From positions 14,997,001 to 15,061,000 of the forward strand of contig NC_065417.1 in the NCBI RefSeq assembly GCF_024362695.1: a DNA stretch of 64,000 nt. Direction: 5' to 3'. Origin of the DNA: Pectinophora gossypiella (taxonomy: Eukaryota > Arthropoda > Insecta > Lepidoptera > Gelechiidae). The notes under the pieces are model-generated. The model did not search any database, was not told the origin of the DNA, and saw only the letters and a list, made by a program, of their open reading frames with translations. Within the stretch, counting starts at the first letter, position 1, and every line of letters begins with the position of its first letter. The position numbers and the translations under genes were made by a program. Below are positions 19,035 to 30,624 of this stretch, in pieces.

Positions 19035-20886
19035 AATCAGGTAACAAAAGTAACCTGTTTAAAGAACACAAGCATGTATTTCAGTGGGACGATATTCAAC
19101 GCAATCGGCGCAGGATTCAAACTCACGATCTTGCAAATCCAAAGCCAAGAGGTAAGGCTACGTACACATAAATACTTATCTCTGTTCTCCTCTATATTTT
19201 TAAGCTCTAAACCTCTCACAAAAGATTACCTCCAATGTTCGCCTTTACATCTATCGTACAATTTTTAGGGTCCCGTATTATACGAAAATCGTGACTTTGG
19301 AATTTGTTATATGTAAATTAGCGATTTGTCCACCCAGACTGAATCTTCTCGGGCTTCCGTTGATGTTCATTTTTTTACAGGTAAATCCTTAAGGTTGTAT
19401 GGAAAGTAGTAGAATGAAGGATTGTGAACTATAGAGTCAGGTGGAAGGGTTCAGTATTGGTGGTATAGGCTTGGATGCGCAGATATTTAAAGTGCTGAAA
19501 GAACAGTGCGTCAGATTTAATTAAGTGTGTCAAAAATGTAACATGGCGTTTAATAAGACTTATTATTGTGTTTTTATTGTCACTTTTGTTACTCTTTTGA
19601 AAGTTATATTTTTATGTCTAATTAAACGTTTTTTGTATTGAATTGAACATAAACAATGTTTAAAAAAATCAACTTACTGTTCGATTGAACAAGACTGTGC
19701 CCTTAATCATGACCACAAAACACTGAGTAAATGTAAATTTTGGGGCTCTCTTTAGATTTTGCCAAATTAAGAAGGCCTTTTTAACAAAAAAAAGTTGTCA
19801 ATTTCATGTTTATTTTATTTTCGCTAGACAAGAAAAGGTTAGGTTGGCATAAAAAAAATGTGCGACAAATGTGTTTCAGAAGCGTCACAGTAATTGCAGC
19901 TCTATATAAATGCCCCAGGAGCGTGTGAGTAGTTGAATCTGTACGCAGAAGTAGACAATACGCCATCGAGCTAAATGCCAGCCCGCACTGAAATATGCCT
20001 AGAGCACATTGAAAAACCGGAGGAATTTTTATTACGCCTTTATTCGGGATTCTGAAAAACAAAGCTGTTGACGAAACTTTTTAATCAAATTGCCGTCTTG
20101 GCATTTTATTATTGTTTGGATGCCAAAAAAAAATCAGAAAAAAATTAATAGTAATAAAAAATAATATTAATATGATTTGTCTGTACTTATTGTCAATAAA
20201 TATTGTAAGCAAAGAAAATATTCAGCAAGTTGCGCACGATCAAAAACTGTTAGTTTAATTAATTCAATCCCATTTCAGTTCTCCTGTATCGAGTTTCGGT
20301 AATTAGTTAATCTAGACTAAATCGTAATTATTCATACTATCCGGAAATTAAAAGTTACATAAAAAAGTCGATCATTTAAAAAAAAATCTGCAATTATGTC
20401 AGAACAAGGTTTCTCGTTCTTCTTCGTGACTGGCCAAATTGACGTTGAAATAAATAAAATTTAACGTTTTTTGTCAATGCACGAGTAAAGCGGCCATGTT
20501 TTTATTTATTTAATTTAATAACAATCTCTTTTCGGGCAATCTTTTCGGCAATTATGGTATGCGTTCGGAAACACGCTCATGATGTTTTAACATAATATTA
20601 ACTTGTATTTAAGTGATTGAAATATGTTTTTGTAGTTTTGTATTGTCACATTGTAACTGAAGAATGGTGTAGCATAAACAGAAACAGCCTACCTATATAT
20701 ATTACACTCACCTAATTATAACATGGAAAAAATCTTAGTCTCTCAGATATCACAAAAAACTATATATACGTATATACCTAATAACGCAAAAAAAAGCTCT
20801 TAATATTATAATATATCAGTATAAAGTATTAAATGACCCATTTTAAGGCAGGATGTGTCATGTTGAAGTCTATGTAATATAACATG
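19035..20886. other. Mostly single-copy AT-rich DNA; one uncertain frame
   Basis: No repeat family recognised. Contains the candidate frame described at 19781..20051; other frames are short. Confidence 0.4.
19781..20051 (-). other. Open frame of about 90 codons after an acceptor-like site, unknown
   Basis: On the minus strand TTTGTTTTTCAG (ending at 20052) precedes an open frame rich in Cys and hydrophobic residues (IPPVFQCALGIFQCG, TDSTTHTLLGHLYRA), closed at 19781 with AATAAA-like A-rich sequence just before the stop. I do not recognise the protein. It may be a terminal exon, a degraded transposon frame, or chance. Confidence 0.18.
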
Positions 20887-20996
20887 ACATAAACTCACGA
20901 CGTAATCAGAGGTACTTTCATCGCAAGATGAACTAAGTAACAACACCTCACTGAGCTTTCTGTTAGACCACAACATGATACGAGTAGGTGGTGACA
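20887..20996 (-). repeat. Family E fragment
   Basis: ACTTTCATCGCAAGATGAAC, CACCTCACTGAGCTTTCTGT and TAGACC are the reversed family E core. Confidence 0.65.
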
Positions 20997-21827
20997 ACTA
21001 ACTAATGCAATACAATATAATATTTACAACTAACTAATTAACTTAACTTCTTTTTAACTAAAACAATGTCTTTAATTATTTCCATTTTACTTAATGAAAG
21101 CCTAAAAACAATACATTAAAATAGGTATTTGTATTTAAAAATCATAGCTTGTCATGACGAAGAGCATATCCGAACACACCGTACAAAGTGATCAAGTGCG
21201 TGCTCGAAAACTTGTTGAAAACTCAGTTTGTTTGTTAAAAAAAGAAAAATTTAAATAATTCAGTCTCAGAACGCACCTGAGGGAAAGTTCCGTTTTCAAA
21301 TTTAAATATTTGACTGTTCGAAATACGAACAATTATCTCGTTTGCGAATGCAGAGCTGCAATTTTGACTTTTAAAAAGTTTTTCACTTATTTCTTTCCAA
21401 ATAAGATTTATTTTATGTGTTCCAAGTTTAAAAATAATTTTGTGAAGTTTCTGTAATTTGTTTTGAGTGAATTGGCGCCATTTTGTTCGTATTGTGAATA
21501 ACTGTATCATTGGTTTGACGAAATTTTGTTGATTGCTTAATTACTACGCTTGTGCTGTGATTTTAAACTTTGACATGTGGTCGAGTGGGTACGGGGCTGA
21601 GATTCGGTGAAAAGCAGACCGGTTTACTTGGTTGATGATAAGTAACTATACCTAGTTTAATTGAAGGGGAACATTATAGGTAATCGTTGTGTTCCTAACT
21701 ATCAATATGGACTAAATACTTAGTGACACGATATAATGATAAGCACTATTCTAAATTATATTTTATCTGAGTGTGTAGGTAAGTATGTAAATAAGTAGAT
21801 AAGTAATACTTCATTCTGAAAACCTCT
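20997..21827. other. No gene or recognised repeat
   Basis: Very AT-rich. The 91-codon minus frame at 21235-21510 has an AT-driven, low-complexity composition and no splice or homology support. Confidence 0.4.
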
Positions 21828-22170
21828 TCTTCTTCTTTGCGAGTCGATGGCGATCGAAACTAAATTTTTGCTGACCAATAATTGGCCACGCTTACGGCAT
21901 TGTCAGTGGCTTCATACAGGTCTTCCTCCTCACCACCTCTAATTTGGCGATATGTCATCATCATCAATTTAAGAGCCACACTCTTGTCGGTGTAGCATTT
22001 TCAATTCCAGTCTATCAAAGATCAATTCCTTGACTTCCCTATAAGACACGATGTTAACCTTTTCTTTAATCTGTTCTTAAGCTCTTCTTGGTCTTCCCCT
22101 TCCTCTCTTTCCTTCTAGCTTTCCTTCTATGATGTTTCTAATAAATTCGTCGACTCTTATTATATTGGCT
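21828..22170 (-). mobile_element. Degraded LINE 3' end, tail shared with family K
   Basis: 21958-22170 in reverse matches the LINE C-terminal coding sequence at 60640..60985 (TTTAAGAGCCACACTCTTGT is the shared tail; TTCTATGATGTTTCTAAT is coding). 21828-21957 holds TTCTTTGCGAGTCGATGGCG, also found at 29310..29385. Frame is not intact. Confidence 0.55.
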
Positions 22171-22274
22171 ATAAGTACTTCAACAATATAATTATGCAAA
22201 TAATAATAATACAGCAATGTCATCCTCACGTTTTTCCTTAAAGCATTTTTAATACTTAGAACTTTAATTTCAAT

Positions 22275-22565
22275 CTGTGATAGCTTTGGTTGGAGAACGC
22301 GTGTCGTACTTACATCAGTGTCACGGGTTCGAATTACGGCTCGGGTTCTAAACCACTGAATTCGAATTTATAATTTTGAATTCATGTTTGGGTCGTAGAT
22401 TATTAATATGACGTGGTTTCCAGGATTTGTGTCCGGCCGGTTAAAGGCAAGAGGCTTGCCCCCTGTTACAATGGATTTAAACATAACTGGCGAGTAGTGG
22501 GAGTACTATACACCTCTGCCCACCCCTACGGGCATGATTGGCGTGTTGCTATGTTGTGTTATGAT
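22275..22565 (+). mobile_element. SINE-like family F, nearly full-length
   Basis: The head is tRNA-like (TAGCTTTGGTTGGAGAACG as box A, ACGGGTTCGAATTACGG as box B). The body has TTCATGTTTGGGTCGTAG, TTTGTGTCCGGCCGGTTAAA and AACATAACTGGCGAGTAGTG, and it ends CCCCTACGGGCATGATTGGC. Best copy of the family in the window. Confidence 0.65.
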
Positions 22566-23139
22566 TACGTAATTTTAGTAATTTATCTAAAACGTATAAG
22601 TACATTTCAGTAAAAAAAATACTTAGTTTATGCAGATATAAAAGTTCTCATTTTTAAAAGTAAGTTAAAAGTACCTTCCTCTGTACCTAACAGTTCAATC
22701 ACTCGTCCCATTCACAAATTGAAATCGAATTGAACACTCAAACAGTTGGAACATAAATTTCAAAATTAGAACATCGTTTAAATGCGTGTGTACCGCACGA
22801 TTACACGCCCATTCCTTGTAGCGTTGTGGCCGGAAAAAAACATCTGAATCAATGTTATATTTTTTTTATTTTATTAAAATCGTGAGATTGGAAACGATAA
22901 TTATTCGTCCAATTGATAATTTTTGTTAACCTTTTCGCAATTGATAGACCCGGGATGTTTAATTGTTTTATTTGATTTATATTTTCATTCGATAGACTAC
23001 TAATTAATACTTAGCACAAAATAAATAGTTCAAAGGCCTATATTTAGTTGATTTTAAAAAAGAAAGTATTAAGTCTCATAAAAATAATGAAGAGTAGACG
23101 ATCACAAGATTTTTTAACGGCATTTTATTACATAACATA
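22566..23139. other. No gene or recognised repeat
   Basis: AT-rich with long T and A runs; no frame of note. Confidence 0.4.
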
Positions 23140-23275
23140 AATATAAACAGTCTATATACGTTCCAATGCTGGGCACAGGCCTCCCCACAATCAACCGGAG
23201 GGGGTAAAGAGCATTTTCCACCACGCTGTTCCACTGCGGGTTGGTGGAGGTATTTAACCACTAGACCACGGAGGC
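23140..23275 (-). repeat. Repeat family B with tRNA-box-A-like end
   Basis: Contains CAATGCTGGGCACAGGCC, TCAACCGGAGGGGGTAAAG, CCACTGCGGGTTGGTGGAGG and TAACCACTAGACCACGGAGG; the last segment resembles the reversed head of family A. Partial copy at 4874-4952. Confidence 0.5.
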
Positions 23276-23656
23276 TGTTTCATTTGCAATTTCTTACTCT
23301 TTAAAAATATATATTATTGTACCAAGGAAAGGACTACTTTATAATGTATTTCATACACTTTGCTAAATAATTGGGACGTGTACTAGGTTCTTCTTTTATC
23401 ACATAGGTTGTAGTCACCAACCACTAGCTGGTGTACTGAAGATATTATGAAATTCTGACAGATCTAAAACTAACGAAAAACATTTTCTTTTTCTATTCAA
23501 CTTATTTATGAATTTTAATCAAGAAAATCCTAATAATAAGTCCGACATTTTATCATATTTTTCTATGACATCACAGTGTGCTTTTTCATACAAATTCCAT
23601 AGTGATTACGTGTTTTGACGTTTAGTAAAAAGTAATTGATTTGAATAGTTGAAAAC
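23276..23656. other. No gene seen
   Basis: AT-rich, featureless by eye. Confidence 0.4.
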
Positions 23657-23667
23657 TAGCCTATTAT

Positions 23668-23965
23668 TCTTTTTCTATCGTGTGGGATGTGAGGTAGATT
23701 ACCAACCCCATCAACCCTGGTGTCAGGGATACTATTGAGTTGCCAAAGGCCCCTGACATGGCTCATGTAACGACTACTAACTTACATCAGTAACATCAGT
23801 TCCGAAGCACGGATCATTTTTCTTTCAGAGAATCAGGTGATCAGCATGTCCTATAACCAAACTAGGGGTCACAAAGTGGTTTTCGTGATGTGTCCCCACC
23901 GGGATTTGAACCCGGGACCTCCGGATCGTGAGCCCAACGCTCAAACCACTGGACCACGGAGGCCG
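23668..23965 (-). mobile_element. SINE family A, full-length
   Basis: Reversed tail (CTTTTTCTATCGTGTGGG) to reversed tRNA-like head (GGATTTGAACCCGGGACC, ACCACTGGACCACGGAGGCC). Flanked by a perfect 11-bp duplication TAGCCTATTAT (23657-23667 and 23966-23976). Confidence 0.88.
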
Positions 23966-24009
23966 TAGCCTATTATGCAAAACAGTTAAATATAAATAAC
24001 AATAAGCAT

Positions 24010-24260
24010 AGCGAAAGAGAAATAAAAGAGAGAGCAGGCCATCTGCTTTGGGTCGGTGTTGCCATCAATTTTGGCATTACGCTTTGTGTTTTAGTTATTA
24101 TACCGCATTGCTCTGCGGTCGGCAGCTATCTCCGTGAATGCGTCGTCATTCCAAATGTGAGTTATCTCCACCGCAATGCTTGTTCTTGACTGTTTGGTAA
24201 GGAGCTACGAAGTTTAGAGGGAGTTTTACATGTCGCTGTGGTCCTGCGTCGCGCCGGCTT
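24010..24260 (-). pseudogene. Degraded retrotransposon-like coding sequence
   Basis: The minus strand contains a stretch readable as EITHIWNDDAFTEIAADRRA, resembling the W..D...A.DR pattern at the C-terminus of many insect LINE proteins. It is short and broken. Identification is tentative. Confidence 0.25.
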
Positions 24261-24488
24261 GCTTCTCAAACACGGAGCGCCAGATCGAACCCCTGTACCC
24301 GACTTGCACCAAAGAGTTTTTAATTCGCTTAAGTGTAGTTTTCCGGCTTGAGCATTATAGATGGCGATACGGCTCATCACCTATCACGTTGGTCTAACAG
24401 AAAGCTCGGTGTGGTGTGGGTAATTAGTGCATCTTGTAAAAGATGTATCTCTGACTACCCCAATTGGGATATACTCCTGATATTATGC
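24261..24488 (+). mobile_element. Family E with its head region
   Basis: CCGGCTTGCTTCTCAAACAC and GATCGAACCCC form a head also seen at 26199; the body has GATGGCGATACGGCTCATCA, TATCACGTTGGTCTAACAG and CCCCAATTGGGATATA. No internal family D piece here. Confidence 0.65.
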
Positions 24489-24544
24489 TTCATGCTTCAG
24501 TTGTCAAGAAAAGCCCGAGGCAGGTTTCAGACCAGAGACAATCA

Positions 24545-24625
24545 GGAAAATCAAAATCTGCAGTAGTTTAAGACGAATAAAACGTTCTTTATGTAAAAAA
24601 AGATATTTTTGAATTTGGAAACAAA
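24545..24625 (+). repeat. LINE family H tail fragment
   Basis: CTGCAGTAGTTTAAGACG, AACGTTCTTTATGTAAAA and GATATTTTTGAATTTGG match the end of 28420..28888, with an internal deletion. Confidence 0.6.
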
Positions 24626-24650
24626 TATCTGCAATACATTGTTTTAGGTT

Positions 24651-24735
24651 TACGCGGATACCCCTGGTCCTGGTTGGTCTCATATCTCTGATTTAAACGC
24701 GGTAAGAACCCGTTATTATGTGTTTTAAATGTCTG
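24651..24735 (+). repeat. Single arm of the 8051/62107 inverted-repeat family
   Basis: TTTAAACGCGGTAAGAACCC followed by GTTATTATGTGTTTTA (24702-24735) equals the right arm at 62206-62240, but there is no left arm here. Confidence 0.6.
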
Positions 24736-25370
24736 CGATTCTCATTCAAACACCATTCTTACCTCTACGTCGCTAACATGAGCTTTTTGTTACCCTGAAC
24801 AGTATTGGTGCGTTTACCGGGATGACTTTGTGGGCAAAGATAAGTGGTTACGATGTCAGTTGGTTTGTTTTTGTTAGCCCCTGTGGTCGATCCCATGTTT
24901 ATTTATCGACGGGTTACGGGGCAAAAAGTGTTCAGTTACGTTGAGTTTGCAAGAATCCACACTAGTATTACAAATGCTAAAGTAACTCTAATAATCTACT
25001 CTAGTATTTGGAGATGTCCTTAGAAAAGGTACAGTACGATCTACTCTGAACCGGCGTGCGCGTATGAAACGAGTCGAATCTTTTCAATATCTAAAGCACC
25101 CAACCACAACACTTACTCTCCAAAGGCCATACATAATGATTGGCCTCTAAAATGCCCATTAAAAACAATAACCGGCGAGTCGCTCACTAACACGTAATAA
25201 CTGTTTTTAAATTGATTTGAGATTTCACAGGCCATTATTTAGGGCCCACGGTGCATAGGGTGGGGTTAGGAAGGAGGGAAGAGAAATGGATGCTTATGGC
25301 ACACCCAGGACACTTCATGAAAAAACCTCGATTTACACAGACAAACACATTGATGACATCGTACACGCAC
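24736..25370. other. No gene or recognised repeat
   Basis: Mixed composition; no convincing frame. Confidence 0.4.
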
Positions 25371-25489
25371 ATCTGTGTGTGTGACGTCTGCCGCCCATAC
25401 GATTGAGGACTAAAGTAAGACCGAGAGGCGGTGAGGTAAACCTAGCCCAGCCACTTGTGGGGAGCGGAGAGTTGCCATTCTATACGTAT
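25371..25489 (-). repeat. Family M fragment
   Basis: Reverse of family M: GACTAAAGTAAGACCGAGAG, GGCGGTGAGGTAAACC, GGAGCGGAGAGTTGCC. The 71-codon frame following is not credible. Confidence 0.5.
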
Positions 25490-25689
25490 TATTATTTATA
25501 CTACTCTTTTGGGAGTAAAGAAGATAAATGCGTTCATTCAGCTGCTTAAAAGCAAGTTAACTAAAAGATTATCCATTGTTAGTGAAAACCGTACTAACAT
25601 ATTTCTTAGTTTATTTGAATCCCAACCAACAACAAACCCAAAGGGAAAAAGATGGAATTTATGTAGGTAAATGTATATTATGTTGAATT

Positions 25690-25868
25690 GCGGCTGAAAT
25701 ATACTTTATGAGTTTGAATTCATGTTTAGAATTGATATCACGCGGTGTCCAGAATTTGTTCATGGTTAATGGCAATAGCCTTCTAATACATGGGATTGAA
25801 ACATAGCTGGCGAGGATTGGGTGTTTATGCTATACGCCTTTCCCTACGGCGTGATGTTGTGTTATGTT
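25690..25868 (+). repeat. Family F fragment
   Basis: GAATTCATGTTTAGAATTG, ATGGCAATAGCCTTCTAATA, GAAACATAGCTGGCGAGGA and CCCTACGGCGTGATGTTG. Confidence 0.6.
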
Positions 25869-26195
25869 TATTTTATTAATTTCACAAGCACAGTCGCCAG
25901 TGTCCACTCGACTCTATGCTGACCTGTGTTCCCTGCCCTTTCGCATGCAGGATAAATATTGCGATTATATAAAATTAGCCCTATTTGTCACAGTATGCGG
26001 TAGGGCAAGCCATACGGTCCGCAGGTGAAGGGTTAACATATTTGCTAACTTAAATTTATTATACATTGATACCGCGTGCTTGGTTTAATGTGGGCGTTGC
26101 AGTGTTAACAAGTTCGTAGTGTTAGGTACCTAGTTTTTTTGGAGTAGGTTTTTATAGATGGGGGTTTTACTTAGGCACTGTGATTCTATGGTTTA
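25869..26195. other. No gene seen
   Basis: No frame or repeat recognised. Confidence 0.4.
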
Positions 26196-26476
26196 CCGGC
26201 TTGCTTCTCAAACGGGGAGCTCTGGTTTGAACCCGGTACTGGGCTCGCACCAATGAGTTATTACCTATTACATCGGTCTAACAGAAAGCTCAGTGCGGTG
26301 TCGGTACTTAGTTCTTGCGATAGGTGTAATTCTGACTACCCCAATATAGTCGTGACCTTCATTCCCCTAGCTAGCATTATTCCGTTTTTCACAAGGTCCG
26401 CTTACGTAACCTGAAGATTTGACAGGTCCGGTTTTTTACAGAAGGACTGCTTGTCTATAGTCGTGTCCTTATGTTT
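26196..26476 (+). mobile_element. Family E with head and internal family D fragment
   Basis: Head CCGGCTTGCTTCTCAAACGG; body ATCGGTCTAACAGAAAGCTC to TATAGTCGTGA (26345-26355). A reversed family D end fills 26356-26455, and TATAGTCGTG repeats at 26456-26465 before E resumes. Same junctions as 1352..1625. Confidence 0.75.
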
Positions 26477-26564
26477 TCTCTGCTTAGCCAAATTAATGGA
26501 CAATGCTGACAAGCAAACTTAGGGTGAAAGAAATCTAGATAAAGACAGGGTGCAGAACAATCAC

Positions 26565-26705
26565 AGTTGACTCAACCATTATAGATGGCGATACGACTCA
26601 CCACCTTCCACGTTGGTATGACAGAAAATTCGGTGCTCAGTTCGTCTTGCGATGGATATACCTCTGACTACCTCAATTGGGCTAAAATCATGAGCTTTTG
26701 TTACG
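26565..26705 (+). repeat. Family E fragment
   Basis: TTGACTCAACCATTATAGAT, GGCGATACGACTCACCACC, CTGACTACCTCAATTGGGC. Confidence 0.65.
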
Positions 26706-26771
26706 AAAACAATCCTTATTTGCTTTCTACATAATATAATTATCACAAGTACACTTAATCCTTGTGAAACT

Positions 26772-27089
26772 TATGGCCAACTGATTGAGCGTTCGGCTCA
26801 CGATCCGGTGGTCTCGGGCTCAAATCCCGGTGGGGACATATCACGAAAATCACCTTGTGACCCCTAGTTTGGTTAGGACATTTCAGACTGATCACCTGAT
26901 TGTCCGAAAGTAAGACGATCCGTGTTTCGGAAGGCACGTTAAGCCGTTAGGCCCGGTTACTACTTACTGATGCAAGTTAGTAGTCGTTACATGAGCCGTT
27001 TCAGGGGCCTTTGGCGGTTCAATAGTAATCCTGACACCAGGGTTGATGGGGTTGGTAATCCACTTCACAACCTACACGATAGAAGAAGA
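26772..27089 (+). mobile_element. SINE family A, full-length
   Basis: tRNA-like head (GATTGAGCGTTCGGCTCACG, GGCTCAAATCCCGG as box B), central domain (26919-26956), tail CCTACACGATAGAAGAAGA. Flanked by a perfect 10-bp duplication TTGTGAAACT (26762-26771 and 27090-27099). Confidence 0.88.
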
Positions 27090-27099
27090 TTGTGAAACT

Positions 27100-28192
27100 G
27101 ACCATGGACTATGTAGGTACACTTTCAATACTAATTCATCTCACGCTCGTAACAAAACTAATGCCTCCAATAAAGAACGCAATAGGTGGTCCTGTTATAC
27201 TAGAAAAAATGAACCATAAAATCTATTACATATATCCTAACAATTAAAACGCAAATTTGGATGGACAATAAATAATCGCAATAGTGATGGTCGAGGTGAA
27301 TCATTTGAAGAGATTCATTCAGTCAATGTAGAAAAGACTAAAATCACTTTACTCTGAGATTCTCCTAAGAGATTATTTACTTCTTTTATGGTGACATGTA
27401 CCTCTAAAAAACGTATAAGTAACACTTAGAACACACACAACACAACATACTATAAATAAAATAAATAAAAATAAATAATGGTGCCGATTCAGTCAACGAC
27501 GAGCTTAATTTTCACTTAATTTGACAAGGAAAACGAATTCTATTCCTTTCTTGCACTTATTGTAAGTGAAGGTATGGCTGGTACTAGTTTGTACTAAAAT
27601 TACTGTGCTCGAATTATCATCAATGTAGCATATACTACACATATATTGACATAATAATAATTAAATTAATTCTCCCCTGGTGACTTTGAATTTAACTTAA
27701 AACCGATAATAAATAAAAGCATAAAATGTTGAAGTCCATTATGTTAGTTAAATAAATACTTTTCGGTAAGTATCCAAATCTATTTATCTATAATATCTAT
27801 AATCTAAAAGAGTTTTATATGAAAAACATAAAACATGAGGTATAAGTTTTGCTCATCAGTCGAGTTGTGTACTCAAACTGACTTGAACTGTTTTCTTCTA
27901 GAGGTATATTAGGTATGCGATGTTGCAGATACCCGTTTGCAAGTTTGAATTGTATAACGCATAATAGGTTATTGTAAGTTATATCGGTGTGTGTGTGTGT
28001 GACGAGATGTGCTCACGCTGCGTACCTACACTCAACTAATTGTCGATCTTGGATAATAATACTTCTTTGTACGTCACGCCAGTGATGATGGCTAGTCCAC
28101 GTTCAAATGGCCCTCCATTTTGGTGGACAGTAAATTGTATTAGATTAAGGTTGTTATTTTTATTTAATAAAAGGAAAAAAAATAAAAAATCT
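27100..28192. other. No gene; short (GT)n run near 27988
   Basis: AT-rich. No exon-like stretch noticed. Confidence 0.4.
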
Positions 28193-28335
28193 ATTTCAGC
28201 CTAAATTCATATCCAGTTTTGGACTTAGGCCTCTTCCATGTTTTTCCACTTCCGACGATCTTGGGCTATCGACATCCAGCCATATCCTGCGTGCCGCACG
28301 ATGTCGTCCTTCCATCTCAGTGGTGGTCTTAAATA
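28193..28335 (-). pseudogene. LINE reverse-transcriptase C-terminal fragment
   Basis: The minus strand reads RWKDDIVRHAGYGWMSIAQD then RRKWKNMEEA, stop, VQNWI. The pattern W.DD...A...W...A.DR..W...EEA...Q.W is typical of the last residues of many insect non-LTR polymerases. The internal stop shows decay. Confidence 0.6.
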
Positions 28336-28419
28336 AAATTAGTTTATTATTTTAAGAAATAAAGTCAATTGTCACATAAATAATGACTTGATTCACTTAA
28401 CACATTGTTAATACCAGGA

Positions 28420-28888
28420 ATAAAAATAAACTTGCTTTACAAGTCAGTCGATTACATAAGATTACTAAATCTTTTAAGGGGCAATGTATACGTTTTTACA
28501 ATAAAATTCCCATTGACATTCAGAATTTGCCTTTCAACTGTTTTAAGACAGTAGTTAAACAAAAACTTTACAAAAAAGGTTATTATAAAGTTAGTGATTA
28601 TTTAGAAGATATGAATGCATGGGATTAACTGTCTGAGAATCGATATTAGGCAGCTAAATTACTCAATTGTATACCATTATTTTATGTTTTATGTCTATTT
28701 TTATTTTTTTAAAGAACGTCTAGGGCCCTGTGCCGAGGTTTTTCTTGCAGCTTCTTTTCCCCGGCTATACAGGTTGTGAGAAGCTGCAGTAGTTTTAGGC
28801 GGATGAGACGTTCGTTATGTAAAATTGACGATTCAAAGTGTAACTATGTTACCTACTGAATAAAGATATTTTTGAATTTGAATTTGAA
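28420..28888 (+). mobile_element. LINE family H, 5'-truncated 3' end
   Basis: The open part encodes ...GQCIRFYNKIPIDIQNLPFN, then CFKTVVKQKLYKKGYYKVSD, ending EDMNAWD at a stop near 28628. The pattern FYNK(I/L)P..I..LP...FK..VK..L is found at the C-terminus of jockey/CR1-type polymerases. A 3' UTR follows (GCCGAGGTTTTTCTTGCAGC, GGCGGATGAGACGTTCG) with a TTTGAATTTGAATTTG tail. Other copies: 43257..43650, 55972..56258, 7831..8004. Confidence 0.7.
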
Positions 28889-29576
28889 TAAATCACTCAA
28901 CTCTCAAATCCCAACACTACGTATATATCCGATTATCAATCAACTAATAATTGCCGATGTATTGACAAGCGTGTAATCATGTATGCTCTGGTTTACAAAG
29001 ATTATGTGGAGTGATTTGTTACAAGTCTATGAAGTGATTGTGAGGCAAATGAGTTGTGTAATAGTGTTGTATGAAATAGTGTAACGGGTGATTGTGATGT
29101 ACTGTTGGACTTTTGAACCTTAGAGATGTTCAGTGATTTATTTTTGTAAGCAGGGTTGTAAAGGAAAATGAATTTTCATACCTACTACTTAGTATCTAGA
29201 CTAAATTTTTTATTTGCTTCTCTTACTCCCTAGAATCCGATGACGAAATAAGGTGCAAGTTCATTTCAAGACGTCACTATAATATTATTTATTTTTTAAG
29301 TTCAAATAATAATCTTCTTCTTTGCGAGTCGATGGCGATCGATATTAAATTTTTGCTGACCAGTAATCCACGCTGCCAGTGGCTTCGTGAAGTTCTTTAA
29401 TAGTGCAGGTGTTAGAGCATTTAGGACAGCATAAAAGGTGAGCGTGTATTAATAATTAATAAGCTTTAATGCACAAAATAAAAAAAAATGCAAAAATGTT
29501 TACTTCAAACTAAAAGTGTGCTTATATTCTAAATAGATTATAGAAGTTATAGCGTAAACGAACAACCCGTCAAAAG
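28889..29576. other. No gene; repeat scrap at 29310-29385
   Basis: 29310-29385 repeats 21828-21957 (TTCTTTGCGAGTCGATGGCG, AAATTTTTGCTGACCA). Otherwise featureless. Confidence 0.4.
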
Positions 29577-29651
29577 CATTCCCACCGGGATTAGAACCCG
29601 AGACTTCCGGATCATACCACCAATGCTCAACTACTGTACCACAGAGGCCGT
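29577..29651 (-). repeat. SINE family A head only
   Basis: CACCGGGATTAGAACCCGAG and CAACTACTGTACCACAGAGG are the reversed tRNA-like head, diverged at several positions. Confidence 0.6.
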
Positions 29652-30296
29652 GATTCCTGACAAAGATGAATCATTATTTAATTGTATTTGAGTCACGCAG
29701 CTACATATATATATAATATGAGGTTATAAGTACACACTTATATAAATATCGTGCGAACCGACCGGATCATCCCGCGCCGTATGATTTTCTTCTGTAATCT
29801 AATAACGATGACTTAAGGCCAAGCTATTATCTACATTATGCTTTATTTCATCCATCGTTGACTCAATTCTGAAAATCGTCCAATACGGTTATGATAAAAT
29901 AGAAACAGAATTGAAGATTTCTGTACAAAAAGTGCTTTGGTTTGAAAACCGGTGTCGAAAGTGATTGCGAATTGTATCTTTACAAAAAAAGAGATTGCCT
30001 AATCCTATAGGGAAAACGGACGGATGCCTATTATAGTAGTACAAAAATATTGCAAATAAACAAATTTGCTTTACGAATTACTATAATTCGTAAATCGATT
30101 TTCACTTACAAGATGCAAATAGATTGCAACCCTTAACATTGGTCTTTATAGCTAACTAAAATGTTACAGGGTTAAAGAGTTTGTGTTACAGGGTTTATCC
30201 TGTTTACAATAACCTAATAAATGCAACAACAACATAGCTTCACGCTTGTATCCCGAAACGAGGTGTACACATACACACCGCGTTTAAGTCTCATGT
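29652..30296. other. No gene; family F end at 30235-30285
   Basis: CATAGCTTCACGCTTGTATC and CCGAAACGAGGTG resemble the reversed family F terminus. Confidence 0.4.
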
Positions 30297-30624
30297 TCAT
30301 CATCACTAATTTAAGAGCCACGCTCTTGTCGGTGTAGCATCCTCCATGCTACTTTTTAGGGAAAAATAGAGCAGTAGTTTCCCTCTTGTCTTCAGCCCCG
30401 CAGTACTCTGTCTGACGCGAGTGGGATGGCGCCCAGAGTTGTCTATTTCAAAGCCGTACTATGACTCCTGTCCTCCGCCTCTGAATAGTACTGACAGTTA
30501 CTGCTGCCCTCTGTTAGTTTCCAGGTTACAGTCCCTGTGACTCGCCTCTTCCGTCCTACATTGCCGTACCAATGGTTCTCCGCCTCTGCAACCGTTGAGG
30601 TCTTCACCCGTATCCCTGGGTCTC
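30297..30624 (-). mobile_element. Family K retroposon
   Basis: Reversed tail (CATCACTAATTTAAGAGCC, CGCTCTTGTCGGTGTAGCAT) and body (GCAGTACTCTGTCTGACGCG, TACTGCTGCCCTCTGTTAG, GGTCTTCACCCGTATCCCTG). Copies at 38706..39046 and 58236..58537. The tail equals the end of the LINE at 60640..60985. Confidence 0.7.

Noticed and set aside
18933..19268. 111-codon plus-strand frame
   Set aside because: Its first third is the antisense of a SINE A tRNA-like head; the rest has no support.
21235..21510. 91-codon minus-strand frame
   Set aside because: Low-GC Lys/Phe/Ile-rich chance frame in AT-rich DNA, without acceptor or homology.
23905..23965. Functional tRNA gene at SINE A/D heads
   Set aside because: Heads have box A and B but do not form a proper cloverleaf, have no terminator, and are followed by SINE bodies flanked by target duplications.
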